A stretch of 64,000 nt of DNA. Source: JAFDZV01 sp048594725. GTDB taxonomy: Bacteria > Bacteroidota > Ignavibacteria > OLB7. Where the stretch lies: assembly GCA_048594725.1 (NCBI GenBank), contig JBMDXA010000167.1, forward strand, positions 1 through 64,000. The letters are read 5' to 3'. A model generated the notes under the pieces. The model was not told the origin of the DNA, ran no database searches, and saw only the letters and a list, made by a program, of their open reading frames with translations. The position numbers and the translations under genes were made by a program. Below are positions 1 to 9,845 of the stretch, one piece after another. Within the stretch, counting starts at the first letter, position 1. Every line of letters starts with the position of its first letter.

Positions 1-17
1 AAACAATCACTCTTCGT

Positions 18-32
18 CCCCCCCCCCCCCCC
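18..32. repeat. Homopolymeric C tract (15 C)
   Basis: An uninterrupted run of 15 cytosines lies about 300 bases upstream of guaA. Runs of this length are prone to slippage in replication and in sequencing, so the exact length may be unreliable. Apart from this tract, bases 1-330 show no convincing gene; a TATGTTTG at 245-252 resembles a Bacteroidota -7 element for guaA but has no clear partner TTTG at the right distance. Confidence 0.9.
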
Positions 33-330
33 TTCCCGTGATGCATCTGGCATGGTTGAGTCTATCAGATATATAATCGCCTAACGATTTTCGATTGACA
101 ACTGCAAGACAGGGAAGCAAGAAGAAGCGATCTTCCGGCTCCTGGACTCTCCAACGGTCCGGTCACCCGGCCCCTTCGGTTCTCTTCCTGTTATATCGTG
201 TTACGCCACGTGATTCCGATGATTCCGGAACGGAGCGTATTTGTTATGTTTGTAGCTTCTTTTCGAACCAATCTGGCCGTGCTGTTCCCCGCAGAACAGG
301 CGGTACCGCTATCATCAGACCACTGTAATA

Positions 331-1875
<1,545 letters not shown>

Positions 1876-1969
1876 GCAACGTTGTTCCCGCGCCGGATTC
1901 GCTTCCGGTGCGCAACCTCTCTCCTGTTCCCCCGTTAATCCTGAATTTTCAAACCAATCAACAGGGTAG

Positions 1970-3457
1970 ATGAAAATTTCCGTCCAACGCTTCAAGGCCG
2001 AAGGATATTCGGCCGATACCACGGCGGTCTTCATCCAGCAGGATGAAGCCGGATTTGGTGCACAGACCGACAAGGTCCGCGAGCTCTGGGGAGCCGCAGC
2101 CACCCCTCTCGACAGCAGGGATTTCACCGGCGCCAAGGACTCGAGCTTTCTGGTCTATACCGGCTCGAAGAAGTCCCCGCGCCTGATTCTGGTAGGTATC
2201 GGCGATGGAGGGAAGATTTCGCTGGAGCGGGTACGCCGTTCGGCGGCGGTAGCCGCGCAGCGCGCGTCCGGATTGAAGTCCGAAACCCTCGCCATCGTAC
2301 TCCCGAATCTCCCGCTCGATCAGGCGGAGATCGCCCAGGCGATCGTGGAGGGGGCATGCCTCGGCATCTACTCGTACGATAAGTTCTTCACCGAAAACAA
2401 GCCGTCCCGCAAGCTCGCCAAACTCGTCATCCTTGTGGATGAGGGAACCGATCTGAACCAGGCCAAGCGCGGAATCGCCGTCGGCGAAGCCATCGCCAAC
2501 GGTGTTACCCTGGCGCGTGATCTCACCAACGCCCCTTCCAACGAGCTGGACCCGGAAGCGCTTGCCAACCAGGCAAAAGCTCTGGCCGGACTGAACGTGA
2601 AGGTGACGGTGCTGAACAAGACGCAGATCGAGAAGCTGGGCATGGGTGGTCTTATCGCCGTGAACCAGGGAAGCGTTCGCCCTCCGTTCTTCGTGATTAT
2701 GGAATGGAACGGCGGAAAGAAGGGGGAGGCACCGGTGGTGCTCGTGGGAAAAGGTCTTACGTTCGATTCCGGCGGCATCTCCATCAAGCCGGCCGCCGGC
2801 ATGGGAGAGATGAAGATGGATATGGGAGGCGCCGCCGCCGTTATCGGCACCATGCGCTCGGTGGCCGAGCTGAAGCTCCCGGTCAATGTGGTGGCTCTGG
2901 TTCCGACCACGGAGAATATGCCCTCCGGCAGCGCGTTCAAGCCGGGTGATGTCATCAGCTTCATGAACGGCAAGACCGCCGAGATCGACAACACCGATGC
3001 CGAGGGGCGTCTGGTGCTGGCCGATGCCTTGGTCTACGCCTCCCGCTACAAGCCGCAGGCGGTGATCGATCTTGCCACGCTTACCGGCGCCTGCGTTATC
3101 GCGCTGGGAAATGTCGCCTCCGGACTTCTCGGCAATAACGAGGGGCTGAACACCAAGATCCGCGAGGCAGGGGAGAGGAGCTACGATCGTGTGGTGGAAC
3201 TTCCGCTCTGGGAGGAATACGAGGAGCTTATCAAGAGCGATATCGCCGATGTGAAGAACTCCGGAGGCCGGGCAGCCGGTACCATCTCCGCGGCTCTCTT
3301 CCTCCAGCACTTCGTTGATGGCTATCCCTGGGCCCACCTCGATATCGCCGGCACGGCGATGATCCCGAAGGGCTACGGATATCTGAACAAGGGGGGCACA
3401 GGGGCCGGCGTGCGGCTTCTGGTGGATATGCTCCGCAACTGGAACGGCATCTCCTGA
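1970..3457 (+). CDS. pepA: Leucyl aminopeptidase, M17 family
   Basis: Cytosolic zinc/manganese aminopeptidase that removes N-terminal residues from peptides; in E. coli the same family also binds DNA at recombination sites. The 495-residue product has a variable N-terminal domain (about 1-160) and a catalytic domain with the metal-binding motifs GKGLTFDSGG near 260 and NTDAEGRL near 341, the family signature. The C-terminus (GTGAGVRLLVDML) is also canonical. A hairpin with a pyrimidine-rich tail follows at 3505-3533. Because the gene-free DNA after it looks like a replication origin, a DNA-binding side role is conceivable, but nothing in the sequence shows it. Confidence 0.95.
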   Translation: MKISVQRFKAEGYSADTTAVFIQQDEAGFGAQTDKVRELWGAAATPLDSRDFTGAKDSSFLVYTGSKKSPRLILVGIGDGGKISLERVRRSAAVAAQRASGLKSETLAIVLPNLPLDQAEIAQAIVEGACLGIYSYDKFFTENKPSRKLAKLVILVDEGTDLNQAKRGIAVGEAIANGVTLARDLTNAPSNELDPEALANQAKALAGLNVKVTVLNKTQIEKLGMGGLIAVNQGSVRPPFFVIMEWNGGKKGEAPVVLVGKGLTFDSGGISIKPAAGMGEMKMDMGGAAAVIGTMRSVAELKLPVNVVALVPTTENMPSGSAFKPGDVISFMNGKTAEIDNTDAEGRLVLADALVYASRYKPQAVIDLATLTGACVIALGNVASGLLGNNEGLNTKIREAGERSYDRVVELPLWEEYEELIKSDIADVKNSGGRAAGTISAALFLQHFVDGYPWAHLDIAGTAMIPKGYGYLNKGGTGAGVRLLVDMLRNWNGIS

Positions 3458-3504
3458 TGCCCCCGGCGAGAGCAGCGCTCCATGGAATAGCGATGTACGA
3501 TAGA

Positions 3505-3533
3505 AAGGCGGCCTCAGGGTCGCCTTCTTCGTT
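3505..3533 (+). terminator. Hairpin after pepA
   Basis: Inverted repeat AAGGCG (3505-3510) with CGCCTT (3521-3526), extended inward by GCC/GGT, and followed by CTTCGTTT. Placed 48 bases after the pepA stop, consistent with an intrinsic terminator. Confidence 0.6.
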
Positions 3534-3689
3534 TCTGGCCCCAACCTTGCTCTAAAAAGAGAGGTATTCCTTCACGGATCAGAAGTGGAAAAGCTCCATT
3601 TCTACCGTTGATTGGGAGCAAGTCACCGACGTTCCACGCTACTGCGCAACATAGTCACCTGAAACCCCTCATTTCTTGAAAATTTCGAC

Positions 3690-3960
3690 GGTGGTTTTCC
3701 ACAGCCTTTTCCACTTATCCCGATTCTCCTCTGGAAATCCGGTGGATGCGCTGTGGTTATCCCTGTGGAAATCGCCCCTTAAAGTAATCTATCAACACCC
3801 CTGTGGATAACTATGTACTTATCCACAACTAATCCACAGATATCCCCATCCGGTATTACCTTCTTTTCACATACATTTCCCCGCTTTTCAAGGTTTCCCA
3901 CTCCATTATCCACTAATCCACAGTCTTATACACCATCATCAAACTTTATAATTATACTTA
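3690..3960. other. oriC: Candidate replication origin (DnaA-box cluster with AT-rich flank)
   Basis: This part of the 798-base gap between pepA and hsp20 holds two perfect DnaA boxes, TGTGGATAA (3802-3810) and TTATCCACA (3819-3827). Boxes with one mismatch lie at 3695-3703, 3830-3838, 3906-3914 and 3914-3922, with weaker matches near 3707, 3752 and 3763. An A/T-rich run follows at about 3939-3960, in the position expected for an unwinding element. mnmE and mnmG lie 4.5-8 kb away with parS-like sites. What is seen is the boxes and the AT-rich run; that this is the origin is inference, and dnaA itself is not in the window. No gene is convincing between 3458 and 4255. Confidence 0.65.
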
Positions 3961-4255
3961 TAGGAGAATAGATAGGAAGAATAGCTGTGAGAAGAAGAGA
4001 GTTGTGAAACGTATCCGGTTCGTAGAGATTCCTTGAAAGCAGAAAGAGCTCCCCTCCGTATCCCACCTGACACTCTTGACAGTACCCTCTGACCCCATGG
4101 CAGTGATTTTCGATAAGAGGCGCCATACTGGCAGCTTCCCTATCATCTTCTCCTATCCAACCCCCAAATTCCTTGAAACTTTAGCCTTTTTCTCTCGTGG
4201 CATAGCTGTTGGATCATACCTACAGCACATAGAACATTTATGGAGTGAGGAAATC

Positions 4256-4699
4256 ATGGCACGACGAGACTTTGAGTGGATGCGGGAGATTCAGGACGTT
4301 GCAAGCCGGTTCAAGGATTATTTCGAGAATTTCGAGCCCCCCACACCCCCGCAGCAGCAGGGAGAGCGTCCCGCCAAGCAGCGGTACGATCTGTATGTGG
4401 AGGATAACAACGTCTGTGTGGAAGTTGAGCTTCCCGGAATGAAGAAGGAGGATCTGCGGATCACGATGGCCGGAGACGCCGTCGAGGTTTCCGGGGAGAG
4501 AAAGCCGGTGCGCAAGGATGGAACGCCGCTTCTCCGGGGAAATCGCAAGTATGGGGCATTTACCTGCCGCATAGAGCTTCCGAAGGAGGCCGATCTCGAT
4601 CTTGCAAATGCCTCCGCCTCGTATACCGACGGAGTTCTCCGGATCATGCTTCCTCAGGCCGGTGGAAAAGGCTTTGGTTTCTCCATCCCCGTAGAGTAG
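4256..4699 (+). CDS. Small heat shock protein, Hsp20/alpha-crystallin family
   Basis: ATP-independent chaperone that holds unfolding proteins for refolding by DnaK. The 147-residue product has a short N-terminal arm (about 1-45, Pro/Gln rich) and an alpha-crystallin domain (about 46-140) with the VEVELPGMKKEDL strand and the family motif near ASYTDGVLRIMLP. The C-terminal tail is short, GFSIPVE, with an IxV-type motif (IPV). The start is ATG at 4256, chosen because GGAG/GAGG lies just upstream and the reading frame further upstream has no family similarity. dnaK follows 98 bases later in the same direction, a natural functional pair. No CIRCE operator was found upstream. Confidence 0.9.
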   Translation: MARRDFEWMREIQDVASRFKDYFENFEPPTPPQQQGERPAKQRYDLYVEDNNVCVEVELPGMKKEDLRITMAGDAVEVSGERKPVRKDGTPLLRGNRKYGAFTCRIELPKEADLDLANASASYTDGVLRIMLPQAGGKGFGFSIPVE

Positions 4700-4797
4700 G
4701 ATGGGGAAGGGGTAGTGAAGAGGAACGAGATAGTATGAGTTAGTCGAGAGCAATAACGAAGTACATATATCATTAACACACAGGAGTAGAAACTATC

Positions 4798-6702
4798 ATG
4801 GGCAAGATCATTGGAATTGATCTTGGAACGACGAACTCAGTGGTTGCCGTGATGGAGGGAACCACGCCGACCGTTATCCCGAACAGCGAGGGAGCGCGTA
4901 CCACCCCTTCGGTCGTGGCATTTACCAAGTCCGGCGACCGCCTTGTGGGGCAGGCTGCCAAGCGCCAGGCCGTTACCAATCCCAAGAACACGATCTTTTC
5001 GATCAAGCGCTTCATGGGACGCACCGAGGCCGAGGTGAAGGAAGAGGAGAGGATGGTGCCGTACGAGGTGGTGGCCGGCGAAGGTGGCTCCGCCCGTGTC
5101 CGCATCGACGATCGCCTCTATTCTCCTCCCGAGATCTCCGCGATGATCCTCCAGAAGATGAAGCAGACCGCGGAGGATTACCTGGGGCAGAAGGTTACCG
5201 AGGCCGTTATCACGGTTCCGGCATACTTCAACGATTCCCAGCGCCAGGCTACCAAGGATGCGGGCGAGATCGCCGGTCTCCAGGTGCGCCGTATCATCAA
5301 CGAGCCCACGGCCGCCGCTCTGGCGTACGGTCTGGACAAGAAGGGACGTAACGAGAAGGTTGCCGTCTACGATCTCGGCGGCGGTACGTTCGATATCTCG
5401 GTTCTCGAGCTGGGCGATGGCGTTTTCGAGGTGAAGTCCACCAACGGTGATACCCATCTCGGCGGCGACAACTTCGACCAGCGTCTGGTCGATTTCCTGG
5501 CCGATGAGTTCAAGAAATCGGATGGCATCGATCTGCGCACTGATGCCATGGCTCTGCAGCGCCTCAAGGAGGCCGCTGAGAAGGCCAAGATGGAGCTTTC
5601 GCAGATGATGCAGACCGATGTGAACCTCCCGTTCATTACGGCCACCCAGGACGGTCCCAAGCACCTGAACCTGACGATCACCCGCGCCAAGTTCGAGCAG
5701 TTGTGCGAGGATCTGTTCCGCCGCACGCTCGATCCCTGCCATCAGGCACTGAAGGATGCCGGTTTGAACCCCACCCAGATCGACGAAGTGATCCTGGTGG
5801 GCGGTTCCATCCGTATCCCGAAGATCCAGCAGCTGGTGCGCGAGTTCTTCGGCAAGGAGCCGAACAAGGGGGTCAATCCGGATGAGGTTGTGGCGATCGG
5901 TGCGGCTATCCAGGGCGCGGTGCTTCAGGGTGACGTGCAGGACGTGCTCCTGCTGGATGTCACCCCGCTGACGCTCGGCATCGAGACGCTGGGCGGCGTG
6001 ATGACGCCGATGATCCCGTCGAACACGACGATCCCGACCAAGAAGACGGAGATCTTCTCGACGGCGGCCGACAGCCAGCCCTCCGTGGAGATCCATATCC
6101 TCCAGGGCGAGCGTCCGATGGCGAACGACAACAAGTCGCTGGGCAAGTTCCATCTCGATGGCATCCCCCCGGCGCCGCGTGGCGTTCCGCAGATCGAGGT
6201 GACGTTCGATATCGATGCCAACGGCATTCTGAACGTCTCGGCAAAGGATAAGGCCAGCGGCAAGGAGCAGTCCATCCATATCACCTCTTCGAGCGGTCTT
6301 TCCCAGCAGGAGATCGACCGTATGAAGCGTGAGGCACAGGATAACTCCGCTACCGACCGTAAGCGCAAGGAGGAGGTCGAGGTTCGCAATCAGGCTGACC
6401 AGACCGTCTTCTCCACCCGCAAGCAGCTCAGCGAGCTTGGGGATAAGATCCCGGCCGATGGAAAGGCGAAGATCGAGGCTGCCGTGGAAAAGCTGGAGAA
6501 CGCGCTGAAGAGTGGTTCGTTCGATGAGATCCGTTCCTCCAAGGATGAAGTGGATCGTATCTGGAGCGAGGTTTCACAGCAGATGTACTCGCAGGCTTCG
6601 CAGGAGGGTGCACCCCAGCAGGATGGGGGCGCTGCCGGCGGCCAGGGAGGCGGCAAGAACGTCGAGGACGCCGACTACACCATCGTTGAAGACGAGAAGT
6701 AG
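4798..6702 (+). CDS. dnaK: Chaperone DnaK (Hsp70)
   Basis: Cytoplasmic ATP-dependent folding chaperone. The 634-residue product begins GKIIGIDLGTTNS, the phosphate-1 motif. It carries the adenosine and phosphate-2 motifs (YDLGGGTFD near 194, VGGSIRIPKIQ near 340), the linker DVLLLDVTPLTLGIET near 385, the substrate-binding beta domain and a helical lid. It ends in a Gly/Gln-rich linker and the acidic tail EDADYTIVEDEK typical of bacterial DnaK. AGGAG sits about 13 bases before the start. The gene follows hsp20; grpE and dnaJ are not in the window. A strong terminator follows at 6739-6772. Confidence 0.98.
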   Translation: MGKIIGIDLGTTNSVVAVMEGTTPTVIPNSEGARTTPSVVAFTKSGDRLVGQAAKRQAVTNPKNTIFSIKRFMGRTEAEVKEEERMVPYEVVAGEGGSARVRIDDRLYSPPEISAMILQKMKQTAEDYLGQKVTEAVITVPAYFNDSQRQATKDAGEIAGLQVRRIINEPTAAALAYGLDKKGRNEKVAVYDLGGGTFDISVLELGDGVFEVKSTNGDTHLGGDNFDQRLVDFLADEFKKSDGIDLRTDAMALQRLKEAAEKAKMELSQMMQTDVNLPFITATQDGPKHLNLTITRAKFEQLCEDLFRRTLDPCHQALKDAGLNPTQIDEVILVGGSIRIPKIQQLVREFFGKEPNKGVNPDEVVAIGAAIQGAVLQGDVQDVLLLDVTPLTLGIETLGGVMTPMIPSNTTIPTKKTEIFSTAADSQPSVEIHILQGERPMANDNKSLGKFHLDGIPPAPRGVPQIEVTFDIDANGILNVSAKDKASGKEQSIHITSSSGLSQQEIDRMKREAQDNSATDRKRKEEVEVRNQADQTVFSTRKQLSELGDKIPADGKAKIEAAVEKLENALKSGSFDEIRSSKDEVDRIWSEVSQQMYSQASQEGAPQQDGGAAGGQGGGKNVEDADYTIVEDEK

Positions 6703-6738
6703 GAAGCCGGTGATCGTTTGATGACCGTACGATAACAG

Positions 6739-6772
6739 AAAGGGGATCGGCAGCTATGCCGGTCCCCTTTTT
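6739..6772 (+). terminator. Intrinsic terminator after dnaK
   Basis: Stem AAAGGGGA-TCGGCA pairs with TGCCGG-TCCCCTTT around a short loop and runs into TTTTT. It lies between convergent genes (dnaK on plus, the lipoprotein gene on minus), and the A-rich left arm lets it act in both directions. Confidence 0.85.
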
Positions 6773-6791
6773 CGTAGATATTTCGGGCCTT

Positions 6792-7127
6792 TTACTGGCT
6801 CATCTTGTCTGCCGGCTCATTCTGGACGGCTTCCATGAGGCGCTGTGCGCTGTCGAGCGTCTGGCGGAGCTGATCCGGATTGGCCGTCAGTTTCCTCAGC
6901 TCCTCTCGCAGTTCCTCTTCATTCTCGAATCCGTACGACCTCACCACACTATCCACGGAGCGTTTCGCCGAGGCCGAATCCCCCGTCACCATGTTCTTGG
7001 CGATCAGCATCTCAGCATATGCTTTTGCGATCTTCTGCTGTTGCTCCTGGGAGATCGTCTGCTGGCATCCGCCAAGGCAGAGAGGGAGGAGCAACGCAAC
7101 AACCAGCGTCCGGGGCTTACTTGGCAT
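6792..7127 (-). CDS. Small outer-membrane-type lipoprotein, unknown function
   Basis: The 111-residue product starts MPSKPRTLVVALLLPLCLGGCQQ: a signal peptide ending in a lipobox (LGGC), so it should be lipidated on the cysteine near residue 20. The mature part is charged and helical (EEELREELRKL and following) with no recognised catalytic motif; it loosely resembles small lipoproteins of Bacteroidota annotated only as domains of unknown function. The start at 7127 places the signal peptide at the N-terminus and overlaps the end of the upstream gene by 11 bases, which supports translational coupling in the three-gene minus-strand group 8017-6792. Confidence 0.7.
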   Translation of the reverse strand: MPSKPRTLVVALLLPLCLGGCQQTISQEQQQKIAKAYAEMLIAKNMVTGDSASAKRSVDSVVRSYGFENEEELREELRKLTANPDQLRQTLDSAQRLMEAVQNEPADKMSQ

Positions 7128-7629
7128 CGATAACCTTTTGCAGTCTGGTAGCCAGTGCTTCGATCTGTGCTGCCGTTCCCTTTCCGTAGGTGACATGTTC
7201 CACCACCCCTTTCCTGTTCACCACCACGAAGTTTGGATATCCCTCCGTCATATTGAAGTTGGTGATAAGCACCCCGTCCCAGTCCATAAGCACCGAGTAG
7301 GTGAATTTATCCTTGAACTGTCCGCGGATGAATCCCTTCAGAAAACCTGGCACCGTGCGCAGATCGGCCACCGGTACGAAGCGGACCTGAGCGCTCTTGA
7401 ACCGGGGTACCAGTACCTTGGTCCAGTTGTCGCTATACTCGTATCCGCTTCTATCGCTCAGCACAAACACCGTCGTCTCCCCCTTGAAATGACCTGCGTT
7501 CCACTCACGTTCAAATTGATCTTCGATGGTGAAATCCGGTATTCTGCTTCCAATGAGTGCCGTATTGGTGTAGGCAGTTGCGCCGGCCACGATCATGGTT
7601 GCCAACAGAACGGAGGCTCTGCATATCAT
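7117..7629 (-). CDS. Secreted thioredoxin-fold-like protein without the catalytic cysteines
   Basis: The 170-residue product has an N-terminal signal peptide (about 1-20), then a segment resembling TlpA/peroxiredoxin-type thioredoxin folds: IGSRIPDFTIEDQ, a TTVFVLSDRSG strand where CxxC would lie, and a GYPNFVVVNRKGVVEHVTYG strand with the conserved cis-Pro-like position. The only cysteine is in the signal peptide, so it cannot work as a disulfide oxidoreductase; a binding or structural role, as in YtfJ-like proteins, is more likely. It is downstream of a DUF1573 protein and overlaps the lipoprotein gene, forming one probable operon. Fold assignment is inference. Confidence 0.6.
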   Translation of the reverse strand: MICRASVLLATMIVAGATAYTNTALIGSRIPDFTIEDQFEREWNAGHFKGETTVFVLSDRSGYEYSDNWTKVLVPRFKSAQVRFVPVADLRTVPGFLKGFIRGQFKDKFTYSVLMDWDGVLITNFNMTEGYPNFVVVNRKGVVEHVTYGKGTAAQIEALATRLQKVIDAK

Positions 7630-7630
7630 A

Positions 7631-8017
7631 TTATCCTTCCTTCTCCTCGGGTTTCGGTCGTTTGTTGATGTAGAGTTTCAGCGGGGTTTCGCGATTCCTG
7701 TTCGTGGTAACCTCGATCACGATCGGCTGGGTGGCCGATACTCTATCGGAGGTTACCGCCACATATATATCCCCCGGATTGTCCTTCGTTGCGATATTGC
7801 GTTGTACCGTTGCCAGCACGCATCCGCAACTGGGGTGTACCTGCTCGATCACCACCAGGCTGTCGCTGTTGTTGAGTACTTTCAGACGGAAGCTCTCGTA
7901 CTTCGATGTGTCGGAAACGTAGTACTGCGTGATATTCAGCCGTGGCTCAGGCGTCGTCTGCTGTAGTGCGACAACGGATGTAATCAGAGCCATTGCAAGC
8001 GAAAGCATATATGTCAT
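7631..8017 (-). CDS. Secreted DUF1573-family protein
   Basis: The 128-residue product has a signal peptide (about 1-18) and an Ig-like domain containing VHPSCGCVLATV, the SCGC signature of the DUF1573 family that is widespread in Bacteroidota and usually predicted to be periplasmic or secreted. No enzymatic role is known for the family. It is the first gene of a minus-strand group with a one-base gap to the next gene. The start at 8017 places the signal peptide directly at the N-terminus. Confidence 0.75.
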   Translation of the reverse strand: MTYMLSLAMALITSVVALQQTTPEPRLNITQYYVSDTSKYESFRLKVLNNSDSLVVIEQVHPSCGCVLATVQRNIATKDNPGDIYVAVTSDRVSATQPIVIEVTTNRNRETPLKLYINKRPKPEEKEG

Positions 8018-8459
8018 GGCTGGCCTGCCGGTATAGAGTGTTGCACGTTGGCTGTTGCTACCAAACGTCGATGAGGCGAATTTACGTAGAACTGATGACG
8101 CATATCCGCCCCTTTCAGTTCCGCCTCCCTATCCGGTTCCAACTTTTCTTGTGCCGCACCATAGCGGGCGGCTAATCGTCGTTACCCCGATACCGGTACG
8201 GGAAGGGTCTATCACGACAGGAGATTTCCCCATCGGTTTAGCCCCGCTTTCTTTTCATGTCCTCGGAGATGAATCTTTCTCCGGTGCCTGATGTGGATAG
8301 AGAATGTGGAAAAGGGGATAACAATGCCCGGTTATCCACACCGGAAGAGGGGGAACTGGCCGAAGGCCCACCGGGGGAGTCAACAGTGTTTTCCACTGGA
8401 GAGTTCCTGCGCTGTTCCACATCCATGGCCGGATATGCCGGAATGCTTTTCAAGAGATT
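8018..8459. promoter_or_regulatory. Intergenic region with a second DnaA-box group upstream of mnmE
   Basis: This 442-base gap has no convincing gene. It contains a perfect DnaA box TTATCCACA at 8332-8340, one-mismatch boxes TGTGGATAG at 8292-8300 and TGTGGAAAA at 8305-8313, and a two-mismatch box at 8313-8321. It could be an outlying part of a split origin, a DnaA titration site, or DnaA-responsive control of mnmE. Divergent promoters for mnmE and the DUF1573 gene must also lie here. Confidence 0.5.
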
Positions 8460-9812
8460 ATGATCGATTCCAACGATACCATTGTTGCCAGGGCCACACC
8501 GCTTGGAACGGCTGGGGTGGGGATTGTCCGGCTGAGCGGGACAGATGCGTTTTCCATTGCCGACCGCATCTTCCGTGCAGCCGGCTCCCGTTCATTTCTG
8601 GAACTCTCTCCCCGTTTTCTGTCCGGAGGAGCCATCCTGATGGATGAGCGTATTCTGGATCACTGTCTCGCGGTACGCTTTCAGAACCCTCATTCCTTCA
8701 CCGGCGATGATGTGGTAGAATTTCATCTGCATGGAAATCTCCTTATCGCCGAGCATGTCATCAACCTCTGCATTCGCCACGGGGCACGGCTGGCTACCGC
8801 CGGGGAGTTCACCAAGCGCGCATTTTTGAACGGGAAGATCGATCTTACCCAGGTCGAGGCTCTCGCCGACGTGCTTGCCTCGGAATCAGAACAGGCGCTT
8901 TTCATAGCCCAGCGCCAGCTCCACGGCGAGCTTCGCGATCGTTTGCAGGGGTTCCGCGATCGTCTGCTGAAGGTTCTTGCCCTGCTGGAGCTGGAGCTTG
9001 ATTTTGTTCAGGAGGGATATCACTTTGCCAGCATCGATCAGGTAGAAGGGCTTCTGGAGCAATTGCGTTCGTTTGTGGCCGATCTTCTCGGCACGTATCA
9101 GACCGGCGCGCGGCTGCGCCGTGGACCCAGGGTTCTGCTTCTGGGACGCCCCAATGCCGGTAAATCCAGCTTGTTCAATGCTCTTGTGGGGCATACTCGT
9201 GCTCTGGTAAGCCCGGTGGCGGGCACAACCCGCGATTATCTTGAGGAGCCCGTGGCATACGGCGGCGTACAGTTCCGCTTTGTGGATACTGCCGGCCTGC
9301 GTTCCACAAGCGATCTCCTGGAAGCCGAGGGGGTGGCGCGGGCCATCGATCTGGTTGCCACGGCCGATCATCTGCTCTATCTGATCGATGGGGTGGATGA
9401 GGCCCATATCACTGCCGAGCTCCAGGAGATGGCTCATTTGCAGCAACAGTTCCCCGCTACGGTCTGCACGCCGGTTTTTACAAAGTCCGATCTTCGTTCC
9501 ATGGGAAATCATGGCTCCCTGGCCTGCTCGGTGGGGGACCGCAATTCCCTGAAGGGAATTCTGGATCATCTGCTTCAGGGATATACCTCGGCGCTCTCCG
9601 AATCGATAGCCTTGCTCAATCACCGTCAGTTCCTGTTGCTCGACTCGATGCGCCACACTCTGGAAGGTATCTCCTATACATCCCTCTCCGATACCGAGCT
9701 GCTCTCCGATGACCTCCGTACATTGCTTCGCCCCCTCTCGGAACTCACCGGTGATGTAGTGAACGATGATGTGCTGAATACCCTTTTTTCGTCATTCTGC
9801 ATCGGTAAATGA
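8460..9812 (+). CDS. mnmE: tRNA modification GTPase MnmE (TrmE)
   Basis: With MnmG, installs the 5-carboxymethylaminomethyl group on U34 of several tRNAs. The 450-residue product has the N-terminal folate-binding domain (about 1-118, starting DTIVARATPLGTAGVGIVRLSG), a helical domain, a Ras-like G domain with G1 GRPNAGKSS near 229 and DTAG near 275, and the C-terminal motif CIGK that ends the protein; its cysteine is conserved in the family. mnmG follows after only 33 bases, so both partners of the complex are encoded side by side. The short gap contains a parS-like palindrome. Confidence 0.97.
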   Translation: MIDSNDTIVARATPLGTAGVGIVRLSGTDAFSIADRIFRAAGSRSFLELSPRFLSGGAILMDERILDHCLAVRFQNPHSFTGDDVVEFHLHGNLLIAEHVINLCIRHGARLATAGEFTKRAFLNGKIDLTQVEALADVLASESEQALFIAQRQLHGELRDRLQGFRDRLLKVLALLELELDFVQEGYHFASIDQVEGLLEQLRSFVADLLGTYQTGARLRRGPRVLLLGRPNAGKSSLFNALVGHTRALVSPVAGTTRDYLEEPVAYGGVQFRFVDTAGLRSTSDLLEAEGVARAIDLVATADHLLYLIDGVDEAHITAELQEMAHLQQQFPATVCTPVFTKSDLRSMGNHGSLACSVGDRNSLKGILDHLLQGYTSALSESIALLNHRQFLLLDSMRHTLEGISYTSLSDTELLSDDLRTLLRPLSELTGDVVNDDVLNTLFSSFCIGK

Positions 9813-9817
9813 CTTCA

Positions 9818-9833
9818 TGTTCCACGTGAAACT
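9818..9833. promoter_or_regulatory. parS: parS-like ParB site between mnmE and mnmG
   Basis: TGTTCCACGTGAAACT differs at two of 16 positions from the bacterial parS consensus TGTTTCACGTGAAACA, and at one position in the 14-base core. It sits in the 33-base gap between mnmE and mnmG. A related site lies after mnmG at 11833-11848. parS sites normally cluster near the origin, matching the DnaA boxes nearby. Confidence 0.65.
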
Positions 9834-9845
9834 TTCTATCTGTCT

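Noticed and set aside
4032..4059. CTTGAAA followed 12 bases later by CCCCTCC, resembling an RpoH heat-shock promoter upstream of hsp20
   Set aside because: The -10 match is poor, the distance to hsp20 is over 190 bases, and RpoH is not typical of this superphylum.
4100..4800. CIRCE/HrcA operator for hsp20-dnaK
   Set aside because: No TTAGCACTC-N9-GAGTGCTAA-like repeat was found.
4837..6279. Long open frame on the minus strand opposite dnaK
   Set aside because: Composition and codon phase are those of a shadow of dnaK; no protein motif is seen.
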